NCBI GenBank assembly: GCA_963805405.1
Contig: CAWDUC010000008.1
Coordinates: forward strand, 1 to 64,000
Length of the DNA stretch: 64,000 nucleotides
Reading direction: 5' to 3'
From: JAEUMG01 sp963805405
Lineage (GTDB): Bacteria > Pseudomonadota > Alphaproteobacteria > Rhizobiales > Aestuariivirgaceae
Shown here: one piece after another, positions 16,306 to 25,761 of the stretch
Numbering within the stretch: the first letter of the stretch is position 1
Layout of the letters: every line of letters starts with the position of its first letter
Made by a program: the position numbers and the translations under genes
Notes under the pieces: model-generated
Database searches by the model: none
Told to the model about the DNA's origin: nothing
The model's input: only the letters and a program-made list of their open reading frames with translations

Positions 16306-16977
16306 ATGCGCGCACTCATTATCGAAGACCAAGAAAGACTGGCAAATTCCATCGGGGCGGGCCTCAGCCGCGCGGGATTTGCCGCGGACCAGGCCGGCGA
16401 TCTTGATCAAGCGGGAGCTGCGCTCGACGCTGCCAAGTTTGACCTCATCCTCCTTGATGTCGGCTTGCCGGACGGCGACGGGATAAGTTGGCTCCGACAG
16501 GCGAGAGCGCGCGGGCTAGCGACGCCGGTTCTCATCGTCACGGCGCGTTCTGGGATAGAAGACAAGGTCGACGGGCTGGATACCGGCGCCGACGACTATC
16601 TGACCAAGCCCTTTTCGATGGCCGAATTGCTGGCGCGCTGCCGTGCGCTCGTTCGGCGGCCCCAAGAGACACTTACTTCCATACTCAACGCGGGCGACAT
16701 CGCGCTCGACACGGCGTCCCGGCGGATTCGCGTATCCGGCCGCGATGTTGAATTCGGAAAGCGCGAAGCCGACATTCTGGAATTGCTCTTGAGACATCCG
16801 GGGCGTGTCGTCGCGCGAGAGGATATCGAGGCCCGGATCTATGGATTTTCAGAGGACGTCACACCGAACGCGATCGAAGTGGCAATGTCTCGTATTCGCA
16901 AGAAGCTCGCCGAGGCCGGCTCTCGCGTGGTTATCCACACTGTGCGTGGCGTCGGCTACCTAGCCGCAGTCCAATGA
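16306..16977 (+). CDS. OmpR-family response regulator
   Basis: A 223-residue two-component regulator. The receiver domain (1-115) has the acidic pair Glu7-Asp8, phospho-acceptor Asp51 in LLDVGLPDGDG, the Thr in VTARS and the Lys in DYLTKPFS. The C-terminal winged helix (about 128-220) ends in the typical HTVRGVGYLA. Its stop overlaps the start of the sensor kinase by 4 bases, so the two are one operon. Closest by style to QseB/PmrA-like or TctD-like regulators; the target genes are not visible here. Confidence 0.95.
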   Translation: MRALIIEDQERLANSIGAGLSRAGFAADQAGDLDQAGAALDAAKFDLILLDVGLPDGDGISWLRQARARGLATPVLIVTARSGIEDKVDGLDTGADDYLTKPFSMAELLARCRALVRRPQETLTSILNAGDIALDTASRRIRVSGRDVEFGKREADILELLLRHPGRVVAREDIEARIYGFSEDVTPNAIEVAMSRIRKKLAEAGSRVVIHTVRGVGYLAAVQ

Positions 16978-18419
16978 AACCGAAACCGCTCAGCACGACC
17001 ATCATGAATCGGCTGCTGGCGGTCGCCTTGGCAGCCTTTGTCCTTCAGCTCGTCTATGTCGCGATCGATCTTGCAAGCCGCAGCCAGGAAATCGAGGAAG
17101 CCGTCGTCGACCGCGAGCTTGGTAGGATCGCAACCGGCGTTGTGCCGTCAGGCAGCTCGGCGCGTGTCGAACTTGCCCCGAAATATGCCCAGCACTACGA
17201 CGATTTCCCTCAGGCCTACGGGTATGAATTGAGCACGTCCGCCGGCTCGATCATCGATTGGCGCAACCCGGCACTCTTCGAGGGTCGGCCCGTCGAGCTT
17301 AACACCGGCGCGATCGAAGGCATGCAACTCGACACGCTCGCCGGCACGGAGCGATTTGTCGCCCTGCGTCGAATCTCGCTCGAGGGGAGCGACTACCTCG
17401 TCCGCGTCGCTGTCGTTGGCGATCCTGCCGGTCTCTATGCCCATGAACTGAGGCGGCAAGTACTTGATCGCGTCGCGCTACCGATCGTGCCCCTCACGGC
17501 GATCATGCTCGTAGTGCTGCTGGTCGTTGTGCGCCAAGCATTGCGCCCGATTGAAAGGGCCGCTCGGGATGTCACCGCGGTCGGTCCGCTCAGCCACGGC
17601 GTGCGGCTCGATCTCGTGGGCGCGCCGCAGGAGTTGCTCGCGCTCGGAAGTGCGGTCAATCGCCTGCTGGACAAACTTGAACAGGCCATCATTTCCCATC
17701 GGGATTTCGCCGCCAATGTCGCGCACGAACTTCGCACGCCGTTGTCGATTCTTGCGCTCGAACTTGAACAGATCGAGGGCCCGATTGCCGCGCAGATGCG
17801 CGAAGACCTCGGCTCGATGGCCCGTCTGGTCGACCAACTTCTCGCAGTTGCGCGAATTGAGGCGGTGATACCCGAAGAGCTTGAGGCCGTCGATCTCGGT
17901 GCCATCGCAAAACGGGTCGTCGCGCGCATGGCGCCGCTGGCGATTGCGCAGGGCCGCGATATTGAGCTTTCGGTCGAGGGAACCGCGCTGGTTCGGGGCG
18001 AACCCGAAACCATAGCGGGCGCCATCCGCAACTTGGTCGAGAATGCGGTTCGCGCCGCACCGGCGGGATCCGCCGTCGAAGTGAGCGTCGGACCGGGCCG
18101 GACGGTCACCGTTGCCGATCATGGGCGCGGCATCGCCCAAAAAGACCTTGAGCATATCTTTGATCGCTACCGGCAGGGAGATCGCAAGACGGCCGGGCGC
18201 GCTGGTCTCGGGCTCTCAATCGTCAGCCGAACAATGGAGCGGCACGGCGGGGCGGTGACCATCGATACTTCGCCAAATGCCGGATGTTCATTCACATTGA
18301 GCTTCCCCGATATCGAAGCTGCAGTGTCCCTGGCATCGAGGTCAATAAAGCCGGTCGCGACGGGGGAGGGAGTCGTCGCGACCGTGTCGAGCGACTCGCT
18401 TGCTACTTCGCCGCGGTGA
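16974..18419 (+). CDS. Membrane sensor histidine kinase
   Basis: A 481-residue partner of the preceding regulator. Helix 1 is at about 13-32 and helix 2 at about 165-187, enclosing a periplasmic sensor domain of about 130 residues. A HAMP-like linker (RQALRPIERAARDVTAVGP) leads to the phospho-acceptor site ANVAHELRTPLSIL with His near residue 251. The ATPase domain shows the N box (IRNLVENAVRAAP), the G1 box (VADHGRGI) and the G2 box (RAGLGLSIV). The periplasmic region has no recognised fold, so the signal is unknown. A 40-residue tail rich in Ser and Val follows the ATPase domain. The gene end overlaps the convergent DUF1344 gene by 17 bases. Confidence 0.93.
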   Translation: MKPKPLSTTIMNRLLAVALAAFVLQLVYVAIDLASRSQEIEEAVVDRELGRIATGVVPSGSSARVELAPKYAQHYDDFPQAYGYELSTSAGSIIDWRNPALFEGRPVELNTGAIEGMQLDTLAGTERFVALRRISLEGSDYLVRVAVVGDPAGLYAHELRRQVLDRVALPIVPLTAIMLVVLLVVVRQALRPIERAARDVTAVGPLSHGVRLDLVGAPQELLALGSAVNRLLDKLEQAIISHRDFAANVAHELRTPLSILALELEQIEGPIAAQMREDLGSMARLVDQLLAVARIEAVIPEELEAVDLGAIAKRVVARMAPLAIAQGRDIELSVEGTALVRGEPETIAGAIRNLVENAVRAAPAGSAVEVSVGPGRTVTVADHGRGIAQKDLEHIFDRYRQGDRKTAGRAGLGLSIVSRTMERHGGAVTIDTSPNAGCSFTLSFPDIEAAVSLASRSIKPVATGEGVVATVSSDSLATSPR

Positions 18420-18660
18420 CACTCGTCGCAAGCATCTTGCCGTTCGCCATGGTGTAATTCACCATCACCTTTTCGCTCGGCTTGAAACCGCCGAGCTTGA
18501 TCGATTTCGGAACAGAGAAGGTCTTGCCGTCCGCGAGCTGCAACGTTCCCTTTGAAACATTGATGTGCTTGATGACGCCGGTATCCGATTGCGTATCAGC
18601 GAACGCCACGCCTCCCAGCAACGGGAGCGCAACAAGCGAGGCAACGATAAGTTTGCGCAT
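18403..18660 (-). CDS. DUF1344 periplasmic protein
   Basis: An 85-residue secreted protein: signal peptide 1-21 (MRKLIVASLVALPLLGGVAFA, cleaved before DTQSD) and a small beta-rich DUF1344 domain (GVIKHINVSKGTLQLADGKTF...). DUF1344 proteins are common in Rhizobiales; their biochemical role is not known. A clear GGAGACTGATCC leader precedes the ATG. It converges on the histidine kinase gene. Placement next to a two-component system may be chance. Confidence 0.85.
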   Translation of the reverse strand: MRKLIVASLVALPLLGGVAFADTQSDTGVIKHINVSKGTLQLADGKTFSVPKSIKLGGFKPSEKVMVNYTMANGKMLATSVTAAK

Positions 18661-18777
18661 GGATCAGTCTCCTTTGATGCACAGCAGGCTTCGAGCCCGC
18701 ATGCGACACCTCTAGCTGCCGAGCCTGACACAGACCTGACTGCTCGGTAACAAATCGCCCAGGTGCGCAACGCCGAT

Positions 18778-19436
18778 TTACGTCATCATTGTCACCGTCT
18801 CCGTGATCGCGATGCGCACGGCGGAAACAATCAGGTCCAACGACATGGAAGGTGGCGGCAGACGGCCCATTCCATCGTGACGGCGGCTCGCAATCGCTTC
18901 GGCAGCGAGGTCGGGAGTCAGGGGCACATGGATGAAGCCGCAGGGCACGCCTGTCGCCTCGAGCTTCTCGAGAAAAGTATAGAGACAGGCATTGCAGAGA
19001 TAAGTGCCGGCGGTCTCCGACAATCGCGCCGGAATTCCTTTGGCGAGCAGCGCGGCTTCGATCCGGCGCAACGGCAGGCTTGCCCAGCGCGCTGCTGCAC
19101 GCCTGGTGCGAAACCGGTGTATCGCGACTGATGGCGCCCTCATTATCGCCCAGATCGAAATCGGCAAGGTTCAATCCGACACGTTCGAGCCTGATCGCCC
19201 GGCTCGCCCGGCGCCAAGCCCAGGCTGATCACGGCCTGCGGATGTGCCCCCTGCAAAAGATCATCAATCACCGCACCAATACGGGCGATCGACACAGGCA
19301 ACGGACGCCCGATGACCTGGTGGCCGGCGATCGTCTCGCCATCAAGCGCACGCATCGCAGCGTAGGCGGGATTGGTGCTCATGCCGCCATATGGCTCAAA
19401 GCCTGTCAGCAGGACGGTGGGATATGGTCTGCTCAT
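18778..19436 (-). CDS. pcp: Pyroglutamyl-peptidase I (frame broken)
   Basis: A C15 cysteine peptidase of about 219 residues that removes N-terminal pyroglutamate from peptides. The start PYPTVLLTGFEPYGGMSTNPA is typical. Catalytic Cys is in AGTYLCNACLY and catalytic His in PCGFIHVPLTPD. Between residues about 80 and 110 the reading frame changes twice (near 19205 and 19100), across the region NLADFDLGDNEGAISRDTPV, which still matches the family. I read these as indel errors in the sequence. Monocistronic, divergent from the MttB-like gene. The catalytic Glu region near residue 80 is within the disturbed stretch, so I could not confirm it. Confidence 0.8.
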
Positions 19437-19513
19437 CGCATGACCCTAGCCTGTCGCTGGCCCGCAGAGAACCGTCTCATTGGAGACTTGCGCTAGGCGC
19501 CAGGAAAGCGACA

Positions 19514-21112
19514 ATGGCTTCCATGGAAGATGGACGCGACCCAGGAAGGCACATGGATACGCTTGAATTGTCGAAGCAGGTTTCGGCGTCCGGACGGCGC
19601 GGCGGCGGGCGCGAGGGACGTCGCGCCATGCGCTCGCGCGCGGTGCCGTCATTCCCGGCGCTGACGCGCGAATATCCCGGTCTACGAGATCGTGCCCGAC
19701 GAGGCCATCGAACTCATCCACGACGAGTCGCTGAAGATCCTCGAAGAGGTCGGCATCGACTTCCGCGACGACGAAGTCGGCGGATTTGTGGAAGGAGGCC
19801 GGCGCCGATGTCAAGGGCTATCGCGTGCGCATCGACCGCGCGCTGCTGATGGAGCTCGTTTCGAAGGTCCCATCGGAATTCACCCAGCATGCACGCAATC
19901 CGGAGCGCACCGTCACGATCGGCGGCAAGAATTCCGTCTTCGTGCCGATGTACGGCGCGCCCTACGTGCGCGACCTCGACAACGAGCGTCGCTATGGCCC
20001 GCTTGAGGATCTCAATAATTTCCACAAGCTCGCCTACATGTCGCCGACGCTGCATTCCTCGAGTTCGATCATCTGCGAGCCGATGGAAATTCCGGTGCCG
20101 CAAGCCGGCACCTGCACATCATCCATTCGGCGCTGAAATACTCCGACAAGCCGTTCATGGGCATCGTCACGTCAAAGGAGCGCGCCGAGGACGTGATGAA
20201 GATGGCGGGCATCGTGTTCGGCGAGGACTTCGTCAAGGACAATCCGGTGGTCGTGTCGATCACCAACTGCAATTCGCCGCTTGGTGTGGGACGCCACCAT
20301 GCTGGATGCGATGAAGGTCTATGCGCGCCACAACCAGCCGGTGATCCTCGCGCCCTTCGCCTTGTGCGGCGCCTCGACATCAGCATCGTCGGTTGGCGCG
20401 GTGGCGCAGGTCAATGCCGAGGCGCTGGCCGGCGTCGCCTTCACGCAGTTGGTGCGCCCGGGCTCGCCCGCAGATCTACGGCCAGTTCATGGTGACAGTC
20501 GACATGAAGATCGGGCGCGCCGATGGGCGGCACGCCGGAAGCCGCGCAGATGATGTATCTGATGGGCGCGCTGGCGCGGAAGTACAAGCTTCCCTGGCGC
20601 ACCTCGGGCTTTCATGTCGGCTCCAAGATCAACGATGCCCAGGCCGGCTACGAATCGAACATGCTGATGCATGCGGCCATCTTGTCCGGCGCCAACTACA
20701 TCTGGCATGTGGCCGGCTGGCTGGAAGCCGGGCTGTGCTGCGGATACTCAAAATTCGTGACCGACACCGAGCAGCTCGCGGCTGGTACAAATATGCGCAA
20801 GGCGTGAGCTTCGATGACTTCAAGGAGGCCATGGCGGCGATCCGCGAGGTCGGCCCGCAAGGCCATTTCCTCGGCACTCAGCACACGCTCGAGCATTTCG
20901 AGAGTGCGTTCTTCATGCCGACGATCATGGACTTCAACTCGTTCGAGCAATGGTCGGCGGAAGGCGCCAAGGACCACGACACGCGCGGACGCGAGAAAGC
21001 CGCCGCCATGCTGAAGCAGTATGAAGAGCCGAAGCTCGACGAGGCAGTCGACGAAGCCCTGTGCGATTTTATCGCCAGGCGCGAAAGCGAATTGCCGATG
21101 GGCGTCAGCTAA
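19514..21112 (+). CDS. Trimethylamine methyltransferase family protein, MttB-like (frame broken)
   Basis: About 530 residues of the COG5598/MttB family, which move a methyl group from a quaternary or tertiary amine to a corrinoid protein. Recognisable in order: GGGREGRRAMRSRAVPSFPA, EIVPDEAIELIHDESLKILE, GADVKGYRVRIDRALLMELV, ITNCNSPLVWDATMLDAM, AEALAGVAFTQLVRPGSPA, HVAGWLEAGLCCGYSKF and AIREVGPQGHFLGTQHTLEH. At least six frame changes (near 19680, 19785, 20105, 20285, 20470, 20520 and 20785) interrupt it without loss of conserved sequence. No in-frame TAG is apparent in the reassembled reading, so it seems to be the non-pyrrolysine branch, whose characterised members act on glycine betaine and related compounds. 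No corrinoid protein gene is adjacent. Start chosen at 19514 after AGGAAA. Confidence 0.8.
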
Positions 21113-21118
21113 ACAGCA

Positions 21119-21592
21119 ATGAAGCCGGCGAGTGCTGCATCCGCCTTGCGGGTCCAGGACATCCTTGGACCCGACTATCAGGTGGTGGAATTCGAAGAGA
21201 GCACCGGCACCTCTGCCGAAGCCGCTGCTGCGATCGGATGCGGGCTCGCGCAAATCGCCAAATCGCTTGTATTCCGTTCGGCAAGCGGAAAATCGGTGCT
21301 GGTTGTCGCCTCGGGCACCAATCGCGTCGATGAGAAGAAGGTGAAGCAAATTATCGGCGAGAAGATCGAGCGAGCCGATCCGGATTTCGTGCGTGAGATG
21401 ACCGGCTACGCGATCGGCGGCGTCGCGCCGGTCGGGCATCGCATTGCGCCTTTCGTGCTTCTCGATTCCGATCTCAAGGCTTTCTCCGAAATCTGGGCGG
21501 CGGCCGGCACGCCTAACGCCGTCTTCATGCTGACGCCCGCGCAATTGCAGTCGTTGGCCGGCGGCGAATTCGCCGACATCGCGAAGCGGTAG
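21119..21592 (+). CDS. YbaK/ProX-type aminoacyl-tRNA deacylase
   Basis: A 157-residue YbaK/EbsC domain protein. Members clear wrongly charged tRNAs, for example Cys-tRNA(Pro) or Ala-tRNA(Pro). Visible family features are the Lys in AQIAKSLVFRS (about 40-50), VVASGTNRVDEKKVKQI and the loop TGYAIGGVAPVGH (about 96-108). It begins 6 bases after the MttB-like stop and may be cotranscribed by proximity. The specific tRNA cannot be deduced. It is a single-domain, free-standing form. Confidence 0.88.
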   Translation: MKPASAASALRVQDILGPDYQVVEFEESTGTSAEAAAAIGCGLAQIAKSLVFRSASGKSVLVVASGTNRVDEKKVKQIIGEKIERADPDFVREMTGYAIGGVAPVGHRIAPFVLLDSDLKAFSEIWAAAGTPNAVFMLTPAQLQSLAGGEFADIAKR

Positions 21593-21594
21593 CG

Positions 21595-22419
21595 TCAATT
21601 CTCGGCAATCATCCGTTCTAGCAAGCGTGCGCATTCGGTCCCCGGCGTTCCGAGTGAAAGCACGATGCTCATGTGATTTTCGCCGTGGAGAGAGATAAGT
21701 TCGGCCTCGCAGGCTTCGCCGCGCAAATGACGCTGGTAATCGCCGGCCTGATCGTGAAACGGCTTGGTTTCATCTGCCCCTACGGCGAGTATGAAGCGCT
21801 GCGCCGAATTGCCCGGAAAGCGCAAGGGCGAAAAGCTTTCGACTTCCTCGGGAGTTAGATGCAGTTCCGCCTGAAGATAACTGCCAGCGATCGGTGCCAA
21901 CTCGTAGAGGCCTGACACCAACAGCGCGGAGCGGATACGATAGTCGCCGGCGCCGGGCAAAGAAGCCATGGCGGCAAGATGGCCGCCTGCCGAATGCCCG
22001 CTGATGGTCATGCGATTCTGATCGCCGCCCATTTCCGTCGCATGCTCTGCCAGCCATTGACAGGCACGCTGCACCTGTTCGACCAGCATTGACATGCGCG
22101 CCTTGGGCATCAGGGCATAATCGACAATCGCGGCGATCCCTCCTGCTCCGACAATGCTGTCGGCAATGAAGGCGTAATCCTCCTTGGAGAAGGCCCGCCA
22201 ATAGCCGCCATGGATGAACAAATGGATCGGACGGCCAGATACGGCCTTTTCGGGGAAGTAGAGATCGAGATGCTCGCCATGCCCGGGGCCATAGGCCACG
22301 TTGCGACGGCTCTTGAGGGTGATGATGGTCTTGGCGCTGCGGTCGCGGAATTCGGTCACGAAGCGTTCGAAGTCGGCGACATAGTCGCGAACGCGGTAAA
22401 GATCCGGCTTGGTTTGCAT
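21595..22419 (-). CDS. Alpha/beta hydrolase (kynurenine formamidase/esterase-like)
   Basis: A 274-residue alpha/beta hydrolase. The oxyanion motif HLFIHGGYWRAF (about 67-78) and the nucleophile elbow ISGHSAGGHLAAM (about 140-152) match the arylformamidase/BD-FAE-like carboxylesterase group, which splits N-formylkynurenine or short esters. The probable acid is in VGADETKPF (about 216) and the His in GENHMSIV (about 250). No signal peptide. No kynurenine pathway gene is next to it, so esterase is the safer name. It converges on the YbaK gene with 2 bases between stops. Confidence 0.82.
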   Translation of the reverse strand: MQTKPDLYRVRDYVADFERFVTEFRDRSAKTIITLKSRRNVAYGPGHGEHLDLYFPEKAVSGRPIHLFIHGGYWRAFSKEDYAFIADSIVGAGGIAAIVDYALMPKARMSMLVEQVQRACQWLAEHATEMGGDQNRMTISGHSAGGHLAAMASLPGAGDYRIRSALLVSGLYELAPIAGSYLQAELHLTPEEVESFSPLRFPGNSAQRFILAVGADETKPFHDQAGDYQRHLRGEACEAELISLHGENHMSIVLSLGTPGTECARLLERMIAEN

Positions 22420-22475
22420 GGGTAAATCCGACGGAAAATGAGGCCATCAAAGGCCGGCCGCTACGGATTATGGAG

Positions 22476-22522
22476 AAAAAAGATGGGGGTGAGTAGCAGC
22501 AACCCGAAGGCTACCCACCCCC
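22476..22522 (-). terminator. Intrinsic terminator of the candidate small RNA
   Basis: On the plus strand the arms are GGGGGTGAGTAGC (22485-22497) and GCTACCCACCCCC (22510-22522), 12 of 13 paired with a 12-base loop. Six A residues at 22476-22481 give a U6 tract on the minus strand directly after the hairpin, so termination acts on minus-strand transcription. It lies in the gap between divergent genes, where no coding gene needs a terminator, which is what points to an RNA gene. Confidence 0.8.
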
Positions 22523-22615
22523 TCGGCAAACAGCATGGGGGACCCGCGCTGTCACCTTTAAGTGTGCGCAATCGGTATTTTGAGGAAATGGGAGGAACCC
22601 CAAAGCCGTTTGCGA
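22476..22615 (-). ncRNA. Candidate structured small RNA with own promoter and terminator
   Basis: On the minus strand an RNA of about 140 bases is delimited by a sigma70-like promoter (22623-22651) and a strong intrinsic terminator (22476-22522). Its 5' part closes on itself: GCAAACGGC (22613-22605) pairs with GCTGTTTGC (22534-22526), then TGGGG (22602-22598) with CCCCA (22540-22536), leaving a large internal region with TTCCTCCCATTTCC, a C-rich anti-ribosome-binding-site-like element. The predicted 5' end falls within a few bases of the closing stem. A frame of about 53-77 codons crosses it but lacks a ribosome binding site. The closed-stem and bubble shape recalls 6S RNA or the CUCC-loop trans-acting RNAs of alphaproteobacteria, but I cannot assign a family. 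Confidence 0.55.
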
Positions 22616-22621
22616 TGCACC

Positions 22622-22651
22622 ATTAAAAGCAACACCCGTGCCAAAGTCCAA
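22622..22651 (-). promoter_or_regulatory. Promoter of the candidate small RNA
   Basis: Minus-strand TTGGAC (22651-22646), a 17-base spacer and TTTTAAT (22628-22622) fit a sigma70-type promoter. Transcription would begin near 22615, at the edge of the RNA closing stem. Confidence 0.45.
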
Positions 22652-22868
22652 TAGAAAAATGTAAATTCTCATAACTAATTGATTTCGTTTATGAACATTT
22701 GTATAGTCGAAAATTCTTGTGTTCTGTCGACTTCCAAACGACATAATTCAATGACCTTTTATTGTGCATTGCGTGATTGTTTTAGTGGCATTTCGAAGCT
22801 TCTGACCATAATTTTGGCAGTCTATTTTCACCATTTCCAAACCTGTCAAAGCGGGCGATAAGTTCTTC

Positions 22869-25720
22869 ATGCGTTCCAGCGCCGCTGAGCAGATAAAACC
22901 CTTCGCCGCCATCCCAACGGTGATTGCCTCCGGCGTCGGGGCGATCTTCGCGGCGCCCGGGGTGGTGCAAAGGCTCGAAGCGGCGGCAGCCCTCGAGGCG
23001 CTTGCCAGAAAACCCCATCTTGTCTGCCATTCGGCCTTTCTCATCGAACGCCTGGGGGCCGCCGCCGGAGGCCCCCGCGCCCCCATCCGCCAAGCCCTGG
23101 AGCAGAAGCATTTCGATGTTGCCGAGCTTTATGCCTTCGTCTGCCCGGCGCGCTTTGCCACGCCGACGCCTGAGGGCATCGCCCGGGCACTTGGCCTGGC
23201 GCCGGGAGACGATCCAGCGGCCCTGCTCCCCTTGATGGTCGATGATCTTCTCGGGCGCCTCGCCTCGCCTAGCTATCCGGCCTCGCGCGAGACGGCGGAG
23301 CTTGCCAATTTCCTAGCCCGCGCCAACTGGCCCTGGGCAGCCTCGGTGCTCGCGGCTCTCAGAGCGGGAAATCCGCGGCTCGATCCGCACACATTCGCAA
23401 CCGGCCTCAATGTGTGGGACAGGCTTGACGAATGGGATGATGACGGGGCCAGACCGCCCGGCTCGCAATTGCCGGTCGAGCCGCAGGAGGCGCAAGACCT
23501 TCTCGCGCAACTTCTCGGTCTCGATTCGGAAAGCCGCCCCTCCCAGCGCGACTATGCGGGAACCGCAACCCATGCCTTCGGGCCCCGCGAGCGTAAGGAA
23601 GAGAATTTGATACTTCTCGCCGAAGCCGGAACCGGCCTCGGCAAGACACTCGGCTATCTCTCGCCGGCCTATCTCTGGGCGCGCCGGAACAAGGCACCGG
23701 TGTGGGTCTCGACCTACACCAAGAACCTGCAGCGCCAGCTTGACCAGGAAGCCATGCGCCTGCTTCCCGATCCCGATGAGCGGCGGCATCGCGTGGTGAT
23801 CCGAAAAGGGCGCGAGAATTATCTGTGCCTGCTCAACATGCAGGAAGCTTTCGGCCGCATGACGGCTGGCTCGGGCCGCAATGCATTGCTTGCCGCGCTC
23901 ATTGCGCGCTGGGCGCATGCTAGCCGCGACGGCGACATGGTCGGCGGCGATTTTCCGTCATGGCTCCTCTCGCTGTTCAGCGAACAGAGTCTCGATGGCG
24001 AAGGCCGCGGTCTTTCGCCGGCACTCTCGGGCTCACGGACCGGCGCGGCGAATGCATCTATGCCGCCTGTCCGCATTATCGCAAATGCTTCATCGAGCGC
24101 GCCGGGCGTGCAGCGCGCAAGGCGGACATCGTCATCGCCAATCACGCGCTGGTGCTGCATCAGGTCGCCGTCGATCATGCGCTCGGCGTCGCCAAGACCG
24201 ACGAGGAAGAAGCGGCCCCCGGGGGCTTGCGCCGTCTTATCTTCGATGAAGGACATCATCTCTTCGATGCGGCCGACTCAGCCTTTTCCGGCCATCTCAC
24301 CGCGCTTGAGACCGCCGAATTGCGCCGCTGGCTGCGTGGGCCTGAATCGCAAGGCCGGCGCGGCCGTGGGCTCGCGGAGCGCATCGGCGATCTCATTTCC
24401 GACAGCGACACAGCCGAACGCGCGCTTGAACAGATACTGGCGTCCGCGCGAAATCTGCCGGGACCCGGATGGACGCGGCGCATCCAGGCTGGCGTGCCGG
24501 ACGGTCCTGCCGAAGAGTTTCTTTCATTGGTTCGCCAGCAAGTCCTGGCACGCGCCGAGCAGAATTCCGGCCATTCGCTCGAGGCCGATTGCCAACCGCT
24601 GGTCGACGGGCTTGGCGCGGCGGCGGGAACTTTGGCGGCAGCGCTGATCGATATCAGGCGGCCAATGCTGGCGCTCGCCAAGGAACTGGCGCGCAAACTC
24701 GATGATGAAGCGGCCGAACTTTCGACTTATGATCGCGGCCGCGTGGAGGCCTTGAGCCGCTCGCTCAGGCGGCGCGGCGATCTCGTCATTTCCGGCTGGG
24801 TTTCAATGCTCGAGCGCCTGCTCGAAGGCGCCAATCCGATGTTCGTCGACTGGTTCTCGGTCGATCAGATCCAGGGACGTGAATCCGATGTCGGCCTCCA
24901 TTCGCACTGGATAGATCCGACCGTGCCGCTTGCCAACACCGTCTTGAGGGAGGCGGACGGCGTCATCATCACATCCGCCACGCTCAAAGATCGTACGCCC
25001 GACATTCCCGATGACTGGGCCAATGCCGAAATGCGCACCGGCGTCGTGCATCTTCCCTATCCCGTCAAGCGCGCGGGCTATGACTCGCCCTTCGACTATC
25101 CGGCGATGAGCCGCATCGTCGTCGTCAATGACGTCAATCGCGATGATATGGATCAGGTCGCGGCCGCCTATCGCGAATTGTTCTTTGCAGCGGGCGGCGG
25201 CGGCCTCGGCCTCTTCACGGCGATCACGCGCCTGCGCCAGGTGCACCGGCGCATCATTGCGCCGATGGCGTCGCGCGGCATTACGCTTTACGCGCAACAC
25301 GTCGATCCGATGGATACCGGCACGTTGGTCGACATGTTTCGCGCCGAGCGCGATGCCTGTCTGCTCGGTACCGATGCGGTGCGCGACGGCGTCGACGTTC
25401 CGGGCGACAGTTTGCGCCTCATCGTGCTCGACCGCGTGCCCTGGGCGACGCCGACCATACTTGAACGCGCGCGGCGCGAAGCCTTTGGCGGCAATGCCTG
25501 GCAGGACATGATCGTCCGTCTTCGCCTGCGCCAGGCTTTCGGGCGCCTCATCCGCAAGCGCGACGATCGCGGCGTCTTCGTGGTGCTCGACCCGCGGCTT
25601 GCCTCGCGCTTTGCAACAGCCTTTCCCCCAGGCGTTCCACTCTCGCGCCTCGGCCTCGTCGATGCGATCGATCGGGTGAGGGAGTTTGCAAATCCCGCAG
25701 CTGGCGCGGGTATCGCATAG
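22869..25720 (+). CDS. DinG/XPD-type ATP-dependent DNA helicase (one frame break)
   Basis: About 950 residues of superfamily 2 helicase. A long N-terminal region (1-210) precedes Walker A AEAGTGLGKTLGYL (about residue 250). Cysteines in NYLCLL and CIYAACPHYRKC fit the iron-sulfur domain of XPD/DinG helicases. The Walker B box is FDEGHHLFDA, motif III is IITSATLKD, and the C-terminal motor has TDAVRDGVDVPGDSLR and RLRQAFGRLIRKRDDRG. It should unwind DNA 5'-3', for example in repair or R-loop removal. The frame changes once near 24006, where GGCCGCGGTC lacks one C compared with the expected Gly-Arg-Arg codons; both sides join perfectly, so a sequencing deletion is likely. Confidence 0.87.
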
Positions 25721-25761
25721 ATCGGGTGACATCGGCCGTTCCACTGCGCTAAACCCACACC

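Noticed and set aside
22511..22744. Minus-strand frame of 77 codons over the candidate small RNA
   Set aside because: No ribosome binding site, atypical composition, and its stop lies inside the terminator hairpin; the RNA explanation accounts for the structure better.
23313..23918. Long minus-strand frame inside the helicase gene
   Set aside because: A GC-driven antisense shadow of a strongly supported gene; no motif of its own.
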